32,514 nt of DNA from Paenibacillus sp. BSR1-1 (GCF_030403775.1 NZ_JAQMWQ010000039.1:1-32514); one strand, 5' to 3'. Numbered from the stretch's first letter, positions 8,977 to 17,151 are shown. Notes: generated by a model not told the origin, from the letters alone. Program-made: numbers and translations.

Positions 8977-10530
8977 ATGTCGAAGTTTTTAAAAGGGACC
9001 TTTATCCTATTAGTGGCCGGTTTTATAACAAGGGTCCTGGGGTTTATTTATCGAATCGTGCTGGCTCGCAGCATTGGCGAAGAAGGCGTTGGCTTATACA
9101 TGATGGCATACCCCACGTTTATTCTCGTGGTTACGATAACGCAGCTTGGGCTCCCAGTTGCCATCTCCAAAAATATTGCCGAGGCGGAAGCAAGGAAGGA
9201 CTATGGAGAAATTAAAAAAATCCTGGTGGTCTCCCTTGCCATCACCATTGGGCTTTCTATCCTTATTACCCCAGCATTGCTATTACTGGCACCAATGCTT
9301 TCAAACACGCTTTTTACTGATCAAAGGACCTATTATCCATTAATAGCGATTGCACCAGCACTGCCAATTATCGCAATATCATCAGTGTTAAGGGGATACT
9401 TCCAAGGGAGACAAAACATGCGTCCCTCCGCAGTGTCTCAGATTTTAGAACAGCTTGTGAGAATAACGCTGATCGCAACCGCAACAAAAACCTTCCTCCC
9501 CTATGGGGTTGAATATGCTGCGGCAGCCGCCATGGCCGCTTCTGTATTAGGGGAATTGCTTTCCCTAGTTTATTTGCTGACCATGTTTAAATTAAAGAAG
9601 CGATTTAAACTGAGGAAAAATTTTTTCCAATTTGTTCATAAAGGAAAGCGGACCTTTAAAGAATTAATGGAAATCGCCCTGCCCACAACGGGGAGCAGGA
9701 TGATTGGATCCTTAGCCTGGTTTTTCGAACCAATTGTTGTGGCCCATAGTTTAGCCCTTGCTGGTGTACTAGCTGTAAATGCAACGAAACAGTATGGAGC
9801 TTTAACCGGTTATGCAATGCCGCTGTTAATGCTGCCTTCATTTGTTACGTTTTCCTTAGCGACTTCACTGGTTCCGGCAATTAGTGAAGCCAATTCCAAA
9901 AATAATCATAAATTAATCGAATACAGGCTCCAGCAAGCACTGCGCTTTGTTTTTTTATCAGGGGGACTTGCTGTCATCGTCCTATATGTTTTGGCGGACC
10001 CGCTTATGCAGCTCATGTACGGCTCAACGAAGGGAGCCTATTTTATTAAAATTATGGCTCCATTCTTCTTGCTTTTTTATTATCAAGGACCCCTGCAGGC
10101 CGTCCTACAAGCGTTAAATCTTGCAAGAGCGGCCATGATTAATAGTCTCATCGGTGCCGTAGTGAAAACAGCCGTCATCTTCTTACTTGCTTCCCAGCCA
10201 TCCTTTGGAATTACCGGTGCCGCTCTTGGGATTATTGTTGGTTTTGTTTTAGTTACCATCCTTCATTTTGCAACAGTAATGAAGCGAGTGGCCTTTTCCT
10301 TTTATATTCGCGATTATTTGAAAGGATTTCTTGTCATGGCGGCATCGGGCTGGCTTGGCTATTGGCTGTTTGAAAATATTCTTCTAAAAGAACCGTTAAC
10401 AATTCGTGTTTTAATCTCAGTCTCAGGAATGAGTCTTTCCTACATTTTGATGTTGATCTTTTTCGGTCTTCTCAAAAAAGAGGAACTTCAGCGAATACCA
10501 TGGATTCGAAACTTTATTATTTTTCGCTAA
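8977..10530 (+). CDS. spoVB: stage V sporulation protein B, MOP-family flippase
   Basis: Polytopic membrane protein of the polysaccharide/MurJ-like (MVF/MOP) exporter superfamily, needed for spore cortex peptidoglycan synthesis in the mother cell, probably moving lipid-linked precursor. The 517 residues are nearly the B. subtilis length, with an N-terminal TFILLVAGFITRVLGFIYR helix, the conserved SSVLRGYFQGRQNM segment and PFFLLFYYQGPLQAVLQALN, plus about 14 hydrophobic helices in all. I start at ATG 8977, preceded by AAGGTGG at 8962-8968, not at the in-frame GTG at 8965 that lies inside that ribosome site. It is transcribed away from comN; the 139-base spacer holds a CATATA/TATATG dyad (8925-8944) but no promoter I can call firmly. 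Confidence 0.95.
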   Translation: MSKFLKGTFILLVAGFITRVLGFIYRIVLARSIGEEGVGLYMMAYPTFILVVTITQLGLPVAISKNIAEAEARKDYGEIKKILVVSLAITIGLSILITPALLLLAPMLSNTLFTDQRTYYPLIAIAPALPIIAISSVLRGYFQGRQNMRPSAVSQILEQLVRITLIATATKTFLPYGVEYAAAAAMAASVLGELLSLVYLLTMFKLKKRFKLRKNFFQFVHKGKRTFKELMEIALPTTGSRMIGSLAWFFEPIVVAHSLALAGVLAVNATKQYGALTGYAMPLLMLPSFVTFSLATSLVPAISEANSKNNHKLIEYRLQQALRFVFLSGGLAVIVLYVLADPLMQLMYGSTKGAYFIKIMAPFFLLFYYQGPLQAVLQALNLARAAMINSLIGAVVKTAVIFLLASQPSFGITGAALGIIVGFVLVTILHFATVMKRVAFSFYIRDYLKGFLVMAASGWLGYWLFENILLKEPLTIRVLISVSGMSLSYILMLIFFGLLKKEELQRIPWIRNFIIFR

Positions 10531-10698
10531 GTCTCTTTTCGTAAACTATGTTGCTCTTGGAGCTTAATAAAGGGCACTTACTAAATCTGTAGGCAATTTT
10601 CGCAAATGTTCTTACGAAAAGATGCCACGAAACATCAAATTTTACGGGTTGATGAACTTATACGAAAGACAAAAATCTATGCGAAAATAGCCTTCGCT

Positions 10699-10729
10699 AA
10701 AGAAGACACGCTATCTGCGTGTCTTCTTT
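10699..10729. terminator. bidirectional terminator between spoVB and yrbG
   Basis: Perfect 13-bp stem AAAGAAGACACGC / GCGTGTCTTCTTT (10699-10711 with 10717-10729), loop TATCT. It overlaps the yrbG stop codon at one end and closes both convergent genes. The remaining spacer from 10531 is discussed among the findings. Confidence 0.8.
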
Positions 10730-11388
10730 TACTCATCCTGCAGGTCGATAAAGAATTTCCCGTTTTCATAGCTGCAAAACGAAATCTTTTTCACATCGCG
10801 GTAGCCCTTTTTTTTTAATTCCTGACGCAGCCACAGATTGGTTTTATTAATTCTTTTTAAATTTTCTTCCTCGATGGAACCATCGATAATTAACGGAATG
10901 GTAATATCCCCTTGCTTTGGGATTTCATTGCTGTTTTTTAATTTTTCAATGACGGACAGGCTTCCGGAGGATTCAAGTATCGCAAACTCAACATCAGCAA
11001 TACTGCGAATGTCTTTTTCCCTTAATTGTGTCATTAAATCATCAAAATTATAACGCTGCTTGCGCATTGCTACTTCGTCTATTTTCCCGCGATTTATAAT
11101 AATGCTCGGTTTGCCATCCACCAAATCACGAAATCTTTTACTTTTTAAAGAAATGATGGCCATGATGATTTGGATAAACATCAACAAGACCATTGGTACG
11201 ATTGCATGAAGCATACGGACATTCGGCCGCTCAATAGCCACAACTGCCAGTTCGCCAATCATAATGAAAACGACCAGATCAAGAATGCTTAGTTCCCCTA
11301 TTTCACGCTTACCCATCATTCTAAAAATGAATAAAATGAGTACGTAAAAAAGAATTGTTCGAGACACAATTGTTAAATATGGTTCCAC
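10729..11388 (-). CDS. yrbG: DUF421 membrane protein YrbG
   Basis: A protein of the DUF421 (YetF/YrbG) family, of unknown biochemical role. It has about three N-terminal membrane helices in the first 80 residues with the signature FRMMGKREIGELSILDLVVF, followed by a cytoplasmic domain with the conserved LREKDIRSIADVEFAILE segment. Some relatives affect spore germination or stress, but nothing here fixes the role. I choose the GTG ending at 11388 (219 residues) because a GGGGCGG ribosome site precedes it. The ATG eight codons upstream lacks one. A TATAAT box lies upstream without a good -35. The neighbours spoVB and yrzE on the other strand match the B. subtilis order. Confidence 0.87.
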   Translation of the reverse strand: MEPYLTIVSRTILFYVLILFIFRMMGKREIGELSILDLVVFIMIGELAVVAIERPNVRMLHAIVPMVLLMFIQIIMAIISLKSKRFRDLVDGKPSIIINRGKIDEVAMRKQRYNFDDLMTQLREKDIRSIADVEFAILESSGSLSVIEKLKNSNEIPKQGDITIPLIIDGSIEEENLKRINKTNLWLRQELKKKGYRDVKKISFCSYENGKFFIDLQDE

Positions 11389-11592
11389 TTTGTTCCGCCC
11401 CTTTTTTTCCATTCTAAATTATTGTTTGCAGTTTGCGGCGGATAATTATAGGAATAAACTTCCAAAGTTATTTATTTAAAGTAATGAAAATTTATTCTAC
11501 TTTTTCTTCTTCATGAATACGCTTGTACTAGGAAAGAAACTGTCTTCTCAAGGCAGGGTATCAGCCTATGACGACTGAAGGGGGAGAGAAAA

Positions 11593-11982
11593 ATCGAATC
11601 TAAAAGCTTTGGAACTTCAATTCTGTATGGATTAATCTTTATTCTTGCATTCGCTGCTGTCTGCAGCCTGATTTTTGCGTTTATACTTCGATTTACATCA
11701 GCACGAGAAGGGTCAATTCAATATGTGGTAACAGCTTTATCGTTTATCGGCTTATTTGGCGGCGGTTTTCTTTCTGGTGGAAAACGGAAAGAAAAGGGTT
11801 GGCTGATAGGGGGAACTACGGGGCTTATTTACTCATTCATTGTCTTTTTGTTTCAATATTTAGGCTTTGATCACCTCTTTAATGCCCAGCAGGTTATCTA
11901 TCATACCTGCTACACACTGATTGCAATGATGGGCGGTATACTTGGGGTCAATATCGCAACAAATAATAAAAGGCATGCATAA
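11593..11982 (+). CDS. yrzE: TIGR04086-family membrane protein YrzE, probable ATC start
   Basis: A 129-residue membrane protein with about four hydrophobic helices (ILYGLIFILAFAAVCSLIF; VVTALSFIGLFGGGFLSGG; GLIYSFIVFLFQYLGF; TLIAMMGGILGVNIA) that matches the small TIGR04086/YrzE family; function unknown. The conserved reading frame has no ATG, GTG or TTG until codon 45, after the first helix. An ATC codon at 11593 lies six bases after a strong ribosome site (GGGGGAG, 11580-11586), exactly where relatives have their Met, so I place the start there. Alternatives: a CTG at 11575 without a ribosome site, or the ATG at 11568 in another frame, which would join this frame if one A in the A-run at 11589-11593 were absent. 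The N-terminus is uncertain; the gene is not. Confidence 0.75.
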   Translation: MESKSFGTSILYGLIFILAFAAVCSLIFAFILRFTSAREGSIQYVVTALSFIGLFGGGFLSGGKRKEKGWLIGGTTGLIYSFIVFLFQYLGFDHLFNAQQVIYHTCYTLIAMMGGILGVNIATNNKRHA

Positions 11983-11987
11983 ATATT

Positions 11988-12021
11988 AAAAGGAAGCCTT
12001 CATAATAAAAGGCTTCCTTTT
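11988..12021. terminator. bidirectional terminator between yrzE and yajC
   Basis: Perfect 13-bp stem AAAAGGAAGCCTT / AAGGCTTCCTTTT (11988-12000 with 12009-12021) with an 8-base loop, A- and T-rich ends on both strands. It separates the convergent genes yrzE and yajC. Confidence 0.9.
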
Positions 12022-12024
12022 GTA

Positions 12025-12303
12025 TTATACTTCTGCAGTCTTTGAAGATTCAGTTACTTCGCGAATGGCATTGCGGTCATAGGTAAGACGGCTGCCGTCT
12101 CCGCATTTGATCACAACTTTATTGTCATCGATTGAGTCGACAAAACCATGTAAACCGCCAATCGTGACAATTTTATCACCCTTTTTTAAATCGCTTTGCA
12201 TTGCACGAACCGCTTTTTGGCGCTTTTGCTGCGGGCGAATCAGTAAGAAATAAAATAACACAAACATTAAAATTAATGGTATGAGTGTAGTCATGTTTTG
12301 CAT
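12025..12303 (-). CDS. yajC: preprotein translocase subunit YajC
   Basis: Small single-pass membrane accessory of the Sec translocon, found with SecDF. The 92 residues contain one hydrophobic helix at about 5-22, ending in the diagnostic FLLIRPQQKRQK, and a cytoplasmic SH3-like tail with KKGDKIVTIGGLHGFV. ATG start with AAGGAGGG ribosome site. It is last in the ruvA-ruvB-queA-tgt-yajC set, 28 bases after tgt, and is followed by a strong terminator. Confidence 0.96.
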   Translation of the reverse strand: MQNMTTLIPLILMFVLFYFLLIRPQQKRQKAVRAMQSDLKKGDKIVTIGGLHGFVDSIDDNKVVIKCGDGSRLTYDRNAIREVTESSKTAEV

Positions 12304-12331
12304 CTTGTTTCCCTCCTTTCAAAAAGATCTA

Positions 12332-13471
12332 TTAGAAATTTTTCGCATTTGGCTTATTAAAGCCGTATTGCTCAAAAAATTCTTCGCGGAAATCACCAAG
12401 CCTGTCTTCCATAATAGCTTGTCTGACCTTCTCCATTAATCTTAGCAGAAAATAGAGATTATGGTAAGACGTTAATCGAATTCCAAATGTTTCATCACAT
12501 TTTATTAAATGTCGAATATAGGCTCTGCTATAATTTCGGCATGTGTAGCAATCGCATTCAGGATCAAGCGGTCCAAAATCTTTAGCAAATTGAGCATTTT
12601 TGACAACCAAACGGCCCGAACTGGTCATGAGCGTACCATTTCTTGCAATCCTTGTTGGCAGTACACAGTCAAACATATCAATACCGCGAATGGAACCATC
12701 AATAAGTGAGTCCGGCGAACCTACTCCCATTAAATAGCGTGGTTTATTTGTTGGTAATAGCGGTGTTGTGAATTCTAGCGCCCGATTCATGACGTCTTTT
12801 GGTTCCCCTACGGATAATCCGCCAACAGCGTAGCCTGGGAAGTCCAGCGAAACGAGGTCTCTTGCACTTTGACGGCGAAGCTCCTCATATTCTCCTCCCT
12901 GTACGATTCCAAATAAGCCTTGATCCTCTGGACGCTGATGTGCGTTTAAACAACGCTCCGCCCATCTTGAGGTCCGCTCTACTGATTTTTTCATATATTC
13001 AAATGTAGCAGGATATGGCGGGCACTCATCAAAGGCCATCATAATATCGGAACCAAGGGCATTCTGAATTTCCATCGCCTTTTCCGGTGATAAAAATAAT
13101 TTTTCCCCGCTCATATGGTTGCGGAAATGAACACCCTCTTCCTCAATCTTACGGAATTCACTTAAACTGAACACCTGGAATCCGCCGGAATCCGTTAAAA
13201 TAGCGCGATCCCAATTCATAAATTTATGCAGCCCGCCAGCTTCTCTAATAATCTCATGCCCAGGGCGAAGCCATAAATGATAGGTGTTGCTTAAAATAAT
13301 CCCTGCCCCCATCTCCTTTAAGTCCTCTGGGGACATCGTTTTGACGGTCGCTAGCGTTCCAACCGGCATAAAGGCAGGTGTATCAAAGGATCCATGCGGG
13401 GTGTGGACTCTGCCAAGCCTTGCCCCTGTTTGTTTACATGTTTTTATTAACTCATAGCGAATTGCTGTCAA
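12332..13471 (-). CDS. tgt: tRNA-guanine transglycosylase
   Basis: Exchanges guanine-34 of GUN-anticodon tRNAs for the queuosine precursor preQ1. The 379-residue protein carries the catalytic Asp94 in DSGGFQVFSL and the nucleophilic Asp268 in DCVLPTR. The zinc ligands are Cys306, Cys308 and Cys311 (CDCYTC) with His337. The start is a TTG ending at 13471, preceded by AGGAG at eight bases; the next residues (TAIRYELIKTCKQTGARLG) match the family N-terminus. It lies directly after queA, the next enzyme of the same pathway, so both are probably on one transcript. Confidence 0.97.
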   Translation of the reverse strand: MTAIRYELIKTCKQTGARLGRVHTPHGSFDTPAFMPVGTLATVKTMSPEDLKEMGAGIILSNTYHLWLRPGHEIIREAGGLHKFMNWDRAILTDSGGFQVFSLSEFRKIEEEGVHFRNHMSGEKLFLSPEKAMEIQNALGSDIMMAFDECPPYPATFEYMKKSVERTSRWAERCLNAHQRPEDQGLFGIVQGGEYEELRRQSARDLVSLDFPGYAVGGLSVGEPKDVMNRALEFTTPLLPTNKPRYLMGVGSPDSLIDGSIRGIDMFDCVLPTRIARNGTLMTSSGRLVVKNAQFAKDFGPLDPECDCYTCRNYSRAYIRHLIKCDETFGIRLTSYHNLYFLLRLMEKVRQAIMEDRLGDFREEFFEQYGFNKPNAKNF

Positions 13472-13551
13472 ATTGTTTTCTCCTTCCTATAGGCGGTGTG
13501 ATGGGCCAGCTTAGAAGTGATTCAATTAAGCGGCCCTCCGCCCCTTTCCCA

Positions 13552-14580
13552 CTAGATGATAAGCATTGCATCGCCAAAGCTGAAGAAACGGTACCGTTCT
13601 TCTACAGCTGTATGGTAGGCATGCAAGACATTTTCTCTTCCAGCTAGAGCACTTACAAGCATGATCAGAGTTGATTTAGGTAAATGGAAATTGGTAATCA
13701 TTCCGTCAATCGCTTTAAATTCGTAGCCCGGATAAATAAAAATACTGGTCCAGCCGCTGCCAGCAATAAAATGTCCATCGTTTTGCGAGGCAATCGTCTC
13801 TAAGGTGCGGGTCGAAGTTGTACCAACGGTGATAATTCGTCCACCGCCCTCTCTAACCTCGTTTAAAAGCCGCGCCGTCCCTTCTGTAACCATATAATAT
13901 TCAGAATGCATATCATGTCCTTCAACATCGTCCACGCTGACCGGTCTAAAGGTACCAAGTCCGACATGCAAAGTGATAAAGGCAATATGAACACCTTTTG
14001 CTTTAATATCATTCAATAGATCTTCAGTAAAATGAAGTCCTGCCGTTGGGGCCGCAGCGGAACCAGGCTCGCGGGCAAAAACTGTTTGATACCGGTCTCG
14101 GTCATCTAACTGCTCTTTGATATACGGGGGCAGGGGCATTTCGCCTAATTGGTCGAGGACTTCGTAAAAAATGCCTTCATATTTGAATTCCAAGACCCTG
14201 CCGCCATGTTCGGAAGTTCCGGTGCATACGGCTTTAAGAAGCCCATCGCCGAATTCGATTTCCGTTCCTTCTTTCACCCGTTTTGCTGGTTTTACGAGGG
14301 TTTCCCATTGATCGCCTTCCAGCTGTTTTAACAGTAACACTTCAATTTTAGCTCCGGTATCCTGCTTGACGCCAAAAAGGCGTGCAGGAAGAACCTTTGT
14401 ATCATTTAATACAAGGCAATCCCCTTCACGCAAGTATTCGATTATATTTTTAAATACTTCATGCTTTAGTTCGCCTGTTTTTTTATTTAAAACCATTAAT
14501 CTACTGTCAGTCCGGTTTTGCAGTGGGACTTGTGCAATTAATTCTTCAGGTAAGTGAAAATCAAAAATATCTACTTTCAT
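13552..14580 (-). CDS. queA: S-adenosylmethionine:tRNA ribosyltransferase-isomerase
   Basis: Transfers and isomerises the ribosyl group of SAM onto preQ1-tRNA to give epoxyqueuosine, the step after Tgt. The 342-residue length is normal. Family motifs are RLMVLNKKTG near 27, the DTKVLPARLFG segment at 60-70, and PTAGLHFT at 178-185. The start ATG has an AAGGAT ribosome site. Upstream, between ruvB and this gene, lies a 133-bp palindromic repeat that readthrough transcription from ruvAB would have to cross. Confidence 0.97.
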   Translation of the reverse strand: MKVDIFDFHLPEELIAQVPLQNRTDSRLMVLNKKTGELKHEVFKNIIEYLREGDCLVLNDTKVLPARLFGVKQDTGAKIEVLLLKQLEGDQWETLVKPAKRVKEGTEIEFGDGLLKAVCTGTSEHGGRVLEFKYEGIFYEVLDQLGEMPLPPYIKEQLDDRDRYQTVFAREPGSAAAPTAGLHFTEDLLNDIKAKGVHIAFITLHVGLGTFRPVSVDDVEGHDMHSEYYMVTEGTARLLNEVREGGGRIITVGTTSTRTLETIASQNDGHFIAGSGWTSIFIYPGYEFKAIDGMITNFHLPKSTLIMLVSALAGRENVLHAYHTAVEERYRFFSFGDAMLII

Positions 14581-14616
14581 AAAATTACATCCTTACTTTT
14601 ACGTTTTTAAACTTGA

Positions 14617-14749
14617 CTGTTGATTTTCGCTTCAGGCGCTTCGCTTTCCGCGGGCGGTCCGGGGAGCCTCCTCGGCGCTTAAGCGCCTGCGGGGTCTCCC
14701 CTGCCCCGTCCTCCCGCAGGAGTCTCGCGCCTTCCGCTCCATTCAACAG
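14617..14749. repeat. palindromic intergenic repeat element, 133 bp
   Basis: A GC-rich block in an AT-rich spacer that forms one long imperfect inverted repeat. Ends CTGTTGA (14617-14623) and TCAACAG (14743-14749) are exact inverted copies. The arms continue with related GCTTCAGGCGC and GCGGAAGGCGC sequences, inner arms GCCTGCGGG and CCCGCAGG, and a perfect 14-bp palindrome GGCGCTTAAGCGCC (14674-14687) near the centre. From memory, near-identical blocks are scattered in many Bacillus-type genomes and often give spurious small protein predictions. No coding evidence is seen here: frames on both strands are low-complexity Arg-rich products of the palindrome. It probably folds strongly in RNA between ruvB and queA. 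Confidence 0.75.
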
Positions 14750-14790
14750 ATTCTTAAATCTATACAGCCTACATTTTTTAAAAAGTGTGC

Positions 14791-15792
14791 TCACCGAGCA
14801 GGGGTATCCATGCCGAAATGATGATAAACGGCTGGTGTTACCATTCTGCCCCTTGGTGTTCGCTGCAAGAAGCCAATTTGTAATAAATAGGGTTCATATA
14901 CATCTTCAATTGTTTCCGCTTCTTCGCCTATTGATGCAGCAATCGTATCCAGGCCGACAGGACCGCCGCGGAATTTTTCAATAATCCCTTTTAAAAGCTT
15001 GTGATCAATATGATCCAGACCAAGCCTGTCTACTTGAAGCAATTCAAGCGCTTCTCTCGAAAGGGCGAGATCGATGGTCCCGTTTCCCTTTACTTGGGCA
15101 AAGTCACGAACCCTTCGGAGGAGACGATTGGCAATCCTTGGGGTTCCCCTTGCTCTTCTCGCGATTTCTGAGGCAGCCTGTTCATCTATTTCCGTTTCGA
15201 ATAAATCTGCGGTACGGATAACAATATTTTTTAACTGATCTTCTTTATAATACTCGAGCCGGCATAAAACTCCAAATCGATCCCGCAGTGGCGCAGACAA
15301 AGAACCAGCTCTTGTGGTCGCCCCGACCAATGTAAATGGCGGGAGATCCAAGCGGACAGACCTTGCACTTGGACCTTTCCCAATAACAATATCAAGGCAG
15401 AAATCTTCCATCGCGGGATACAGAACCTCTTCAATGGTTCGCGGCAGCCGATGAATTTCATCAATAAATAAAACATCTCCCGGCTCAAGCGCTGTTAAAA
15501 TTGCCGCTAAATCGCCAGGCCTTTCAATTGCCGGTCCGGAGGTTGTCCGAAGGTTAACGCCCATTTCATTAGCAATAATAACAGCAAGAGTCGTTTTCCC
15601 CAAACCAGGAGGCCCATATAGAAGAACATGGTCCAACGTTTCCTTCCGAAGCTTTGCCGCCTTAATAAAAATTTCTAAATTTTCCTTGACCTGGGTTTGT
15701 CCAATATATTGCTTTAAAGTTTGCGGTCGAAGACTTTGTTCAATACTAATTTCACTTTCATTAGCTTCATTTGAAATAATCCGGTCATCCAT
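14791..15792 (-). CDS. ruvB: Holliday junction branch migration ATPase RuvB
   Basis: Hexameric AAA+ motor that drives branch migration with RuvA during recombination repair. The 333 residues show Walker A GPPGLGKTT at 60-68, Walker B with DEIH at 111-114, the GATTRAGSLSAPLRDRFG sensor and arginine-finger segment (about 157-174, Arg170), and a C-terminal winged helix ending in GRMVTPAVYHHFG. ATG start with a GGTGAT ribosome site, ten bases after the ruvA stop. Downstream is the palindromic repeat and then queA. Confidence 0.98.
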   Translation of the reverse strand: MDDRIISNEANESEISIEQSLRPQTLKQYIGQTQVKENLEIFIKAAKLRKETLDHVLLYGPPGLGKTTLAVIIANEMGVNLRTTSGPAIERPGDLAAILTALEPGDVLFIDEIHRLPRTIEEVLYPAMEDFCLDIVIGKGPSARSVRLDLPPFTLVGATTRAGSLSAPLRDRFGVLCRLEYYKEDQLKNIVIRTADLFETEIDEQAASEIARRARGTPRIANRLLRRVRDFAQVKGNGTIDLALSREALELLQVDRLGLDHIDHKLLKGIIEKFRGGPVGLDTIAASIGEEAETIEDVYEPYLLQIGFLQRTPRGRMVTPAVYHHFGMDTPAR

Positions 15793-15802
15793 AAATTATC
15801 AC

Positions 15803-16414
15803 CTATTTTAAAAGGCGCTTTAAGGCCTGTTTAATGTATTGATCAGTGGACATCTGCTCTTTTCTTAATTCAGGTGAAATCTTTTTAATTTCTTTATCAG
15901 AATAACCCAGTGCTTTTAAAGCAAGAATGGCTTCTTCAAAGGCCGTATTGTTCGTTTGTGTGTGTAGTGGAAGTGTATCGGCATTGAATAGATTTGGGAA
16001 GTAATCTGGAACAACATCTTGTAATTTCCCTTTTAAATCGAGGATCATTTGCCGTGCTGTTTTTTTGCCTACTCCAGGAAATTTAACGAGGAAGGCTTCG
16101 TCCTCATTTTCGATGGCGTTAACCACCTGCTGGACTTCACCAGAAGCGAGGATCGCAAGCGCACCCTTCGGCCCGATACCCGATACATTTAACAATTTAG
16201 TAAATAGTTTTTTCTCTTCCCTTGATTGGAAGCCATAAAGCGCCATTACATCTTCGCGAACATAATGGTAGGTATATACAGTTACCATTGTTTCCATCTT
16301 ACCGGAATAAATAAACGGATTGGGTGTCGCGATTTGATAGCCAATTCCATTATTTTCAATGACAATATATTCAGGCCCGACAAACTCCACGGCCCCTTTA
16401 ATAAATTCAAACAA
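15803..16414 (-). CDS. ruvA: Holliday junction DNA-binding protein RuvA
   Basis: Tetrameric junction-binding partner of RuvB. The chain has the N-terminal OB fold (FEFIKGAVEFVGPEYIVIENN), two helix-hairpin-helix motifs (LLNVSGIGPKGALAIL; LVKFPGVGKKTARQMI) and a C-terminal domain that contacts RuvB. I start at the TTG ending at 16414, preceded by GGGAG, giving 203 residues and the family N-terminus. The ATG 12 codons upstream adds an unconserved tail, has no ribosome site, and overlaps the predicted -10 box. A terminator separates the gene from bofC, so ruvA-ruvB probably start a new transcript. Confidence 0.96.
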   Translation of the reverse strand: MFEFIKGAVEFVGPEYIVIENNGIGYQIATPNPFIYSGKMETMVTVYTYHYVREDVMALYGFQSREEKKLFTKLLNVSGIGPKGALAILASGEVQQVVNAIENEDEAFLVKFPGVGKKTARQMILDLKGKLQDVVPDYFPNLFNADTLPLHTQTNNTAFEEAILALKALGYSDKEIKKISPELRKEQMSTDQYIKQALKRLLK

Positions 16415-16448
16415 TCGTATTCTCTCCCTTAGTTTTTCACCGTATTTC

Positions 16449-16457
16449 ATTCTACCA
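16449..16457 (-). promoter_or_regulatory. candidate extended -10 promoter of ruvAB
   Basis: Minus strand: TG at 16456-16457, one base, then TAGAAT (16449-16454), an extended -10 box; no convincing -35. Predicted start near 16442, 28 bases before the TTG of ruvA. It lies just after the bofC terminator, where a promoter is expected. Confidence 0.4.
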
Positions 16458-16484
16458 TAATTTTAAGTTTAAGAAAGAAATAAA

Positions 16485-16516
16485 AAACAGGCTGATTTAT
16501 TATGATCAGTCTGTTT
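16485..16516 (-). terminator. intrinsic terminator of bofC
   Basis: Minus strand: 12-position stem AAACAGACTGAT / ATCAGCCTGTTT with one A-C mismatch, 8-base loop, followed by TTTATTTC. It lies 12 bases after the bofC stop and has a U-tract only on the minus strand. Confidence 0.75.
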
Positions 16517-16528
16517 CAAAATGAAGAT

Positions 16529-17068
16529 TCATTCTTTTTTTAATGAGTAAGGCTTAAAGGTTTCTAAAACTTGAACATATTGATCTTTCGTTTTAATAGG
16601 AATGCCTTGTATTAATTCTTCTTGTTTCTTACTTTCAAGCTTTCTAATATCTATTTGAAAAAACGATTGAATGATTCTTGATTGGCCGGGTCTGCCATTA
16701 AAAATGGTCAAAACCCCATCTTCTGTTATCCCGAAAAAGCCATTTGCTTTTAATAACGGGGATATATCATCGACTTTCCTTCTAAAAACAAAGGTCGATT
16801 CTTCCATTTCAGTAAGCTGCCATTGATCATACTTAGCCCAGAAATTCGCCATTGACCAACATGTTTCGTGAACGACTTCTTGACTAATTTCTCCATCGAG
16901 ATAGATTCGTTCCAAAATAACCGTCAGGTGCTGAGGTTCCGTCTTTTGCTGGTCATCGACTTGTGCGGCCGATCCAGTAATTTCAGAAGCCCCGCCGATT
17001 AGTACATACAGTAAAACAGAAAATACGGCTAAGCTATACCGAGACAATGTTATCCAATTGAACCTCAT
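16529..17068 (-). CDS. bofC: BofC, intermembrane-space regulator of SpoIVB signalling
   Basis: In B. subtilis BofC is made in the forespore, exported to the space between the spore membranes, and restrains the SpoIVB protease that triggers pro-sigma-K processing. This 179-residue protein has an N-terminal export helix (about 8-24). It matches BofC through LERIYLDGEISQEVVHE, a Trp-rich SMANFWAKYDQWQL segment, RRKVDDISPLLKANGFFGI, and IQSFFQIDIRKLESK. I start at the ATG ending at 17068, after AGAGGTG; a GTG three codons upstream lies inside that ribosome site. Neighbours are ruvA downstream, as in B. subtilis, and the safA block upstream. Confidence 0.93.
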   Translation of the reverse strand: MRFNWITLSRYSLAVFSVLLYVLIGGASEITGSAAQVDDQQKTEPQHLTVILERIYLDGEISQEVVHETCWSMANFWAKYDQWQLTEMEESTFVFRRKVDDISPLLKANGFFGITEDGVLTIFNGRPGQSRIIQSFFQIDIRKLESKKQEELIQGIPIKTKDQYVQVLETFKPYSLKKE

Positions 17069-17113
17069 AATACTCACCTCTTTTTGTTATTAAATGAACA
17101 AACTTTACAGTTC

Positions 17114-17142
17114 TAGTTTAGCCTATTTTTCCCTTTATATCC
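17114..17142 (-). promoter_or_regulatory. candidate forespore (sigma-F/G-type) promoter of bofC
   Basis: Minus strand GGCTAAACTA (17114-17123) fits the sigma-F -10 pattern GGnnAnAnTR at every fixed position. GGATA (17138-17142) is a -35-like match 14 bases upstream, shorter than the usual spacing. It would start transcription about 39 bases before bofC, which is a forespore gene in B. subtilis. Suggestive only. Confidence 0.3.
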
Positions 17143-17151
17143 GAAAAATTA

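Noticed and set aside
10606..10818. 70-residue plus-strand open frame after spoVB
   Set aside because: No ribosome site, crosses the terminator and continues antisense to yrbG.
13472..13551. Possible promoter or small RNA between queA and tgt
   Set aside because: The 80 bases contain no convincing -10/-35 pair or hairpin with U-tract; co-transcription of queA and tgt is the simpler reading.
14585..14984. Arg-rich open frames on both strands around the ruvB-queA spacer
   Set aside because: They read through the palindromic repeat and, on plus, into antisense ruvB; composition and symmetry explain them.
15231..15488. 85-residue second minus-strand frame inside ruvB
   Set aside because: Out-of-frame shadow of the conserved AAA+ region; the RuvB frame itself is intact with all motifs.
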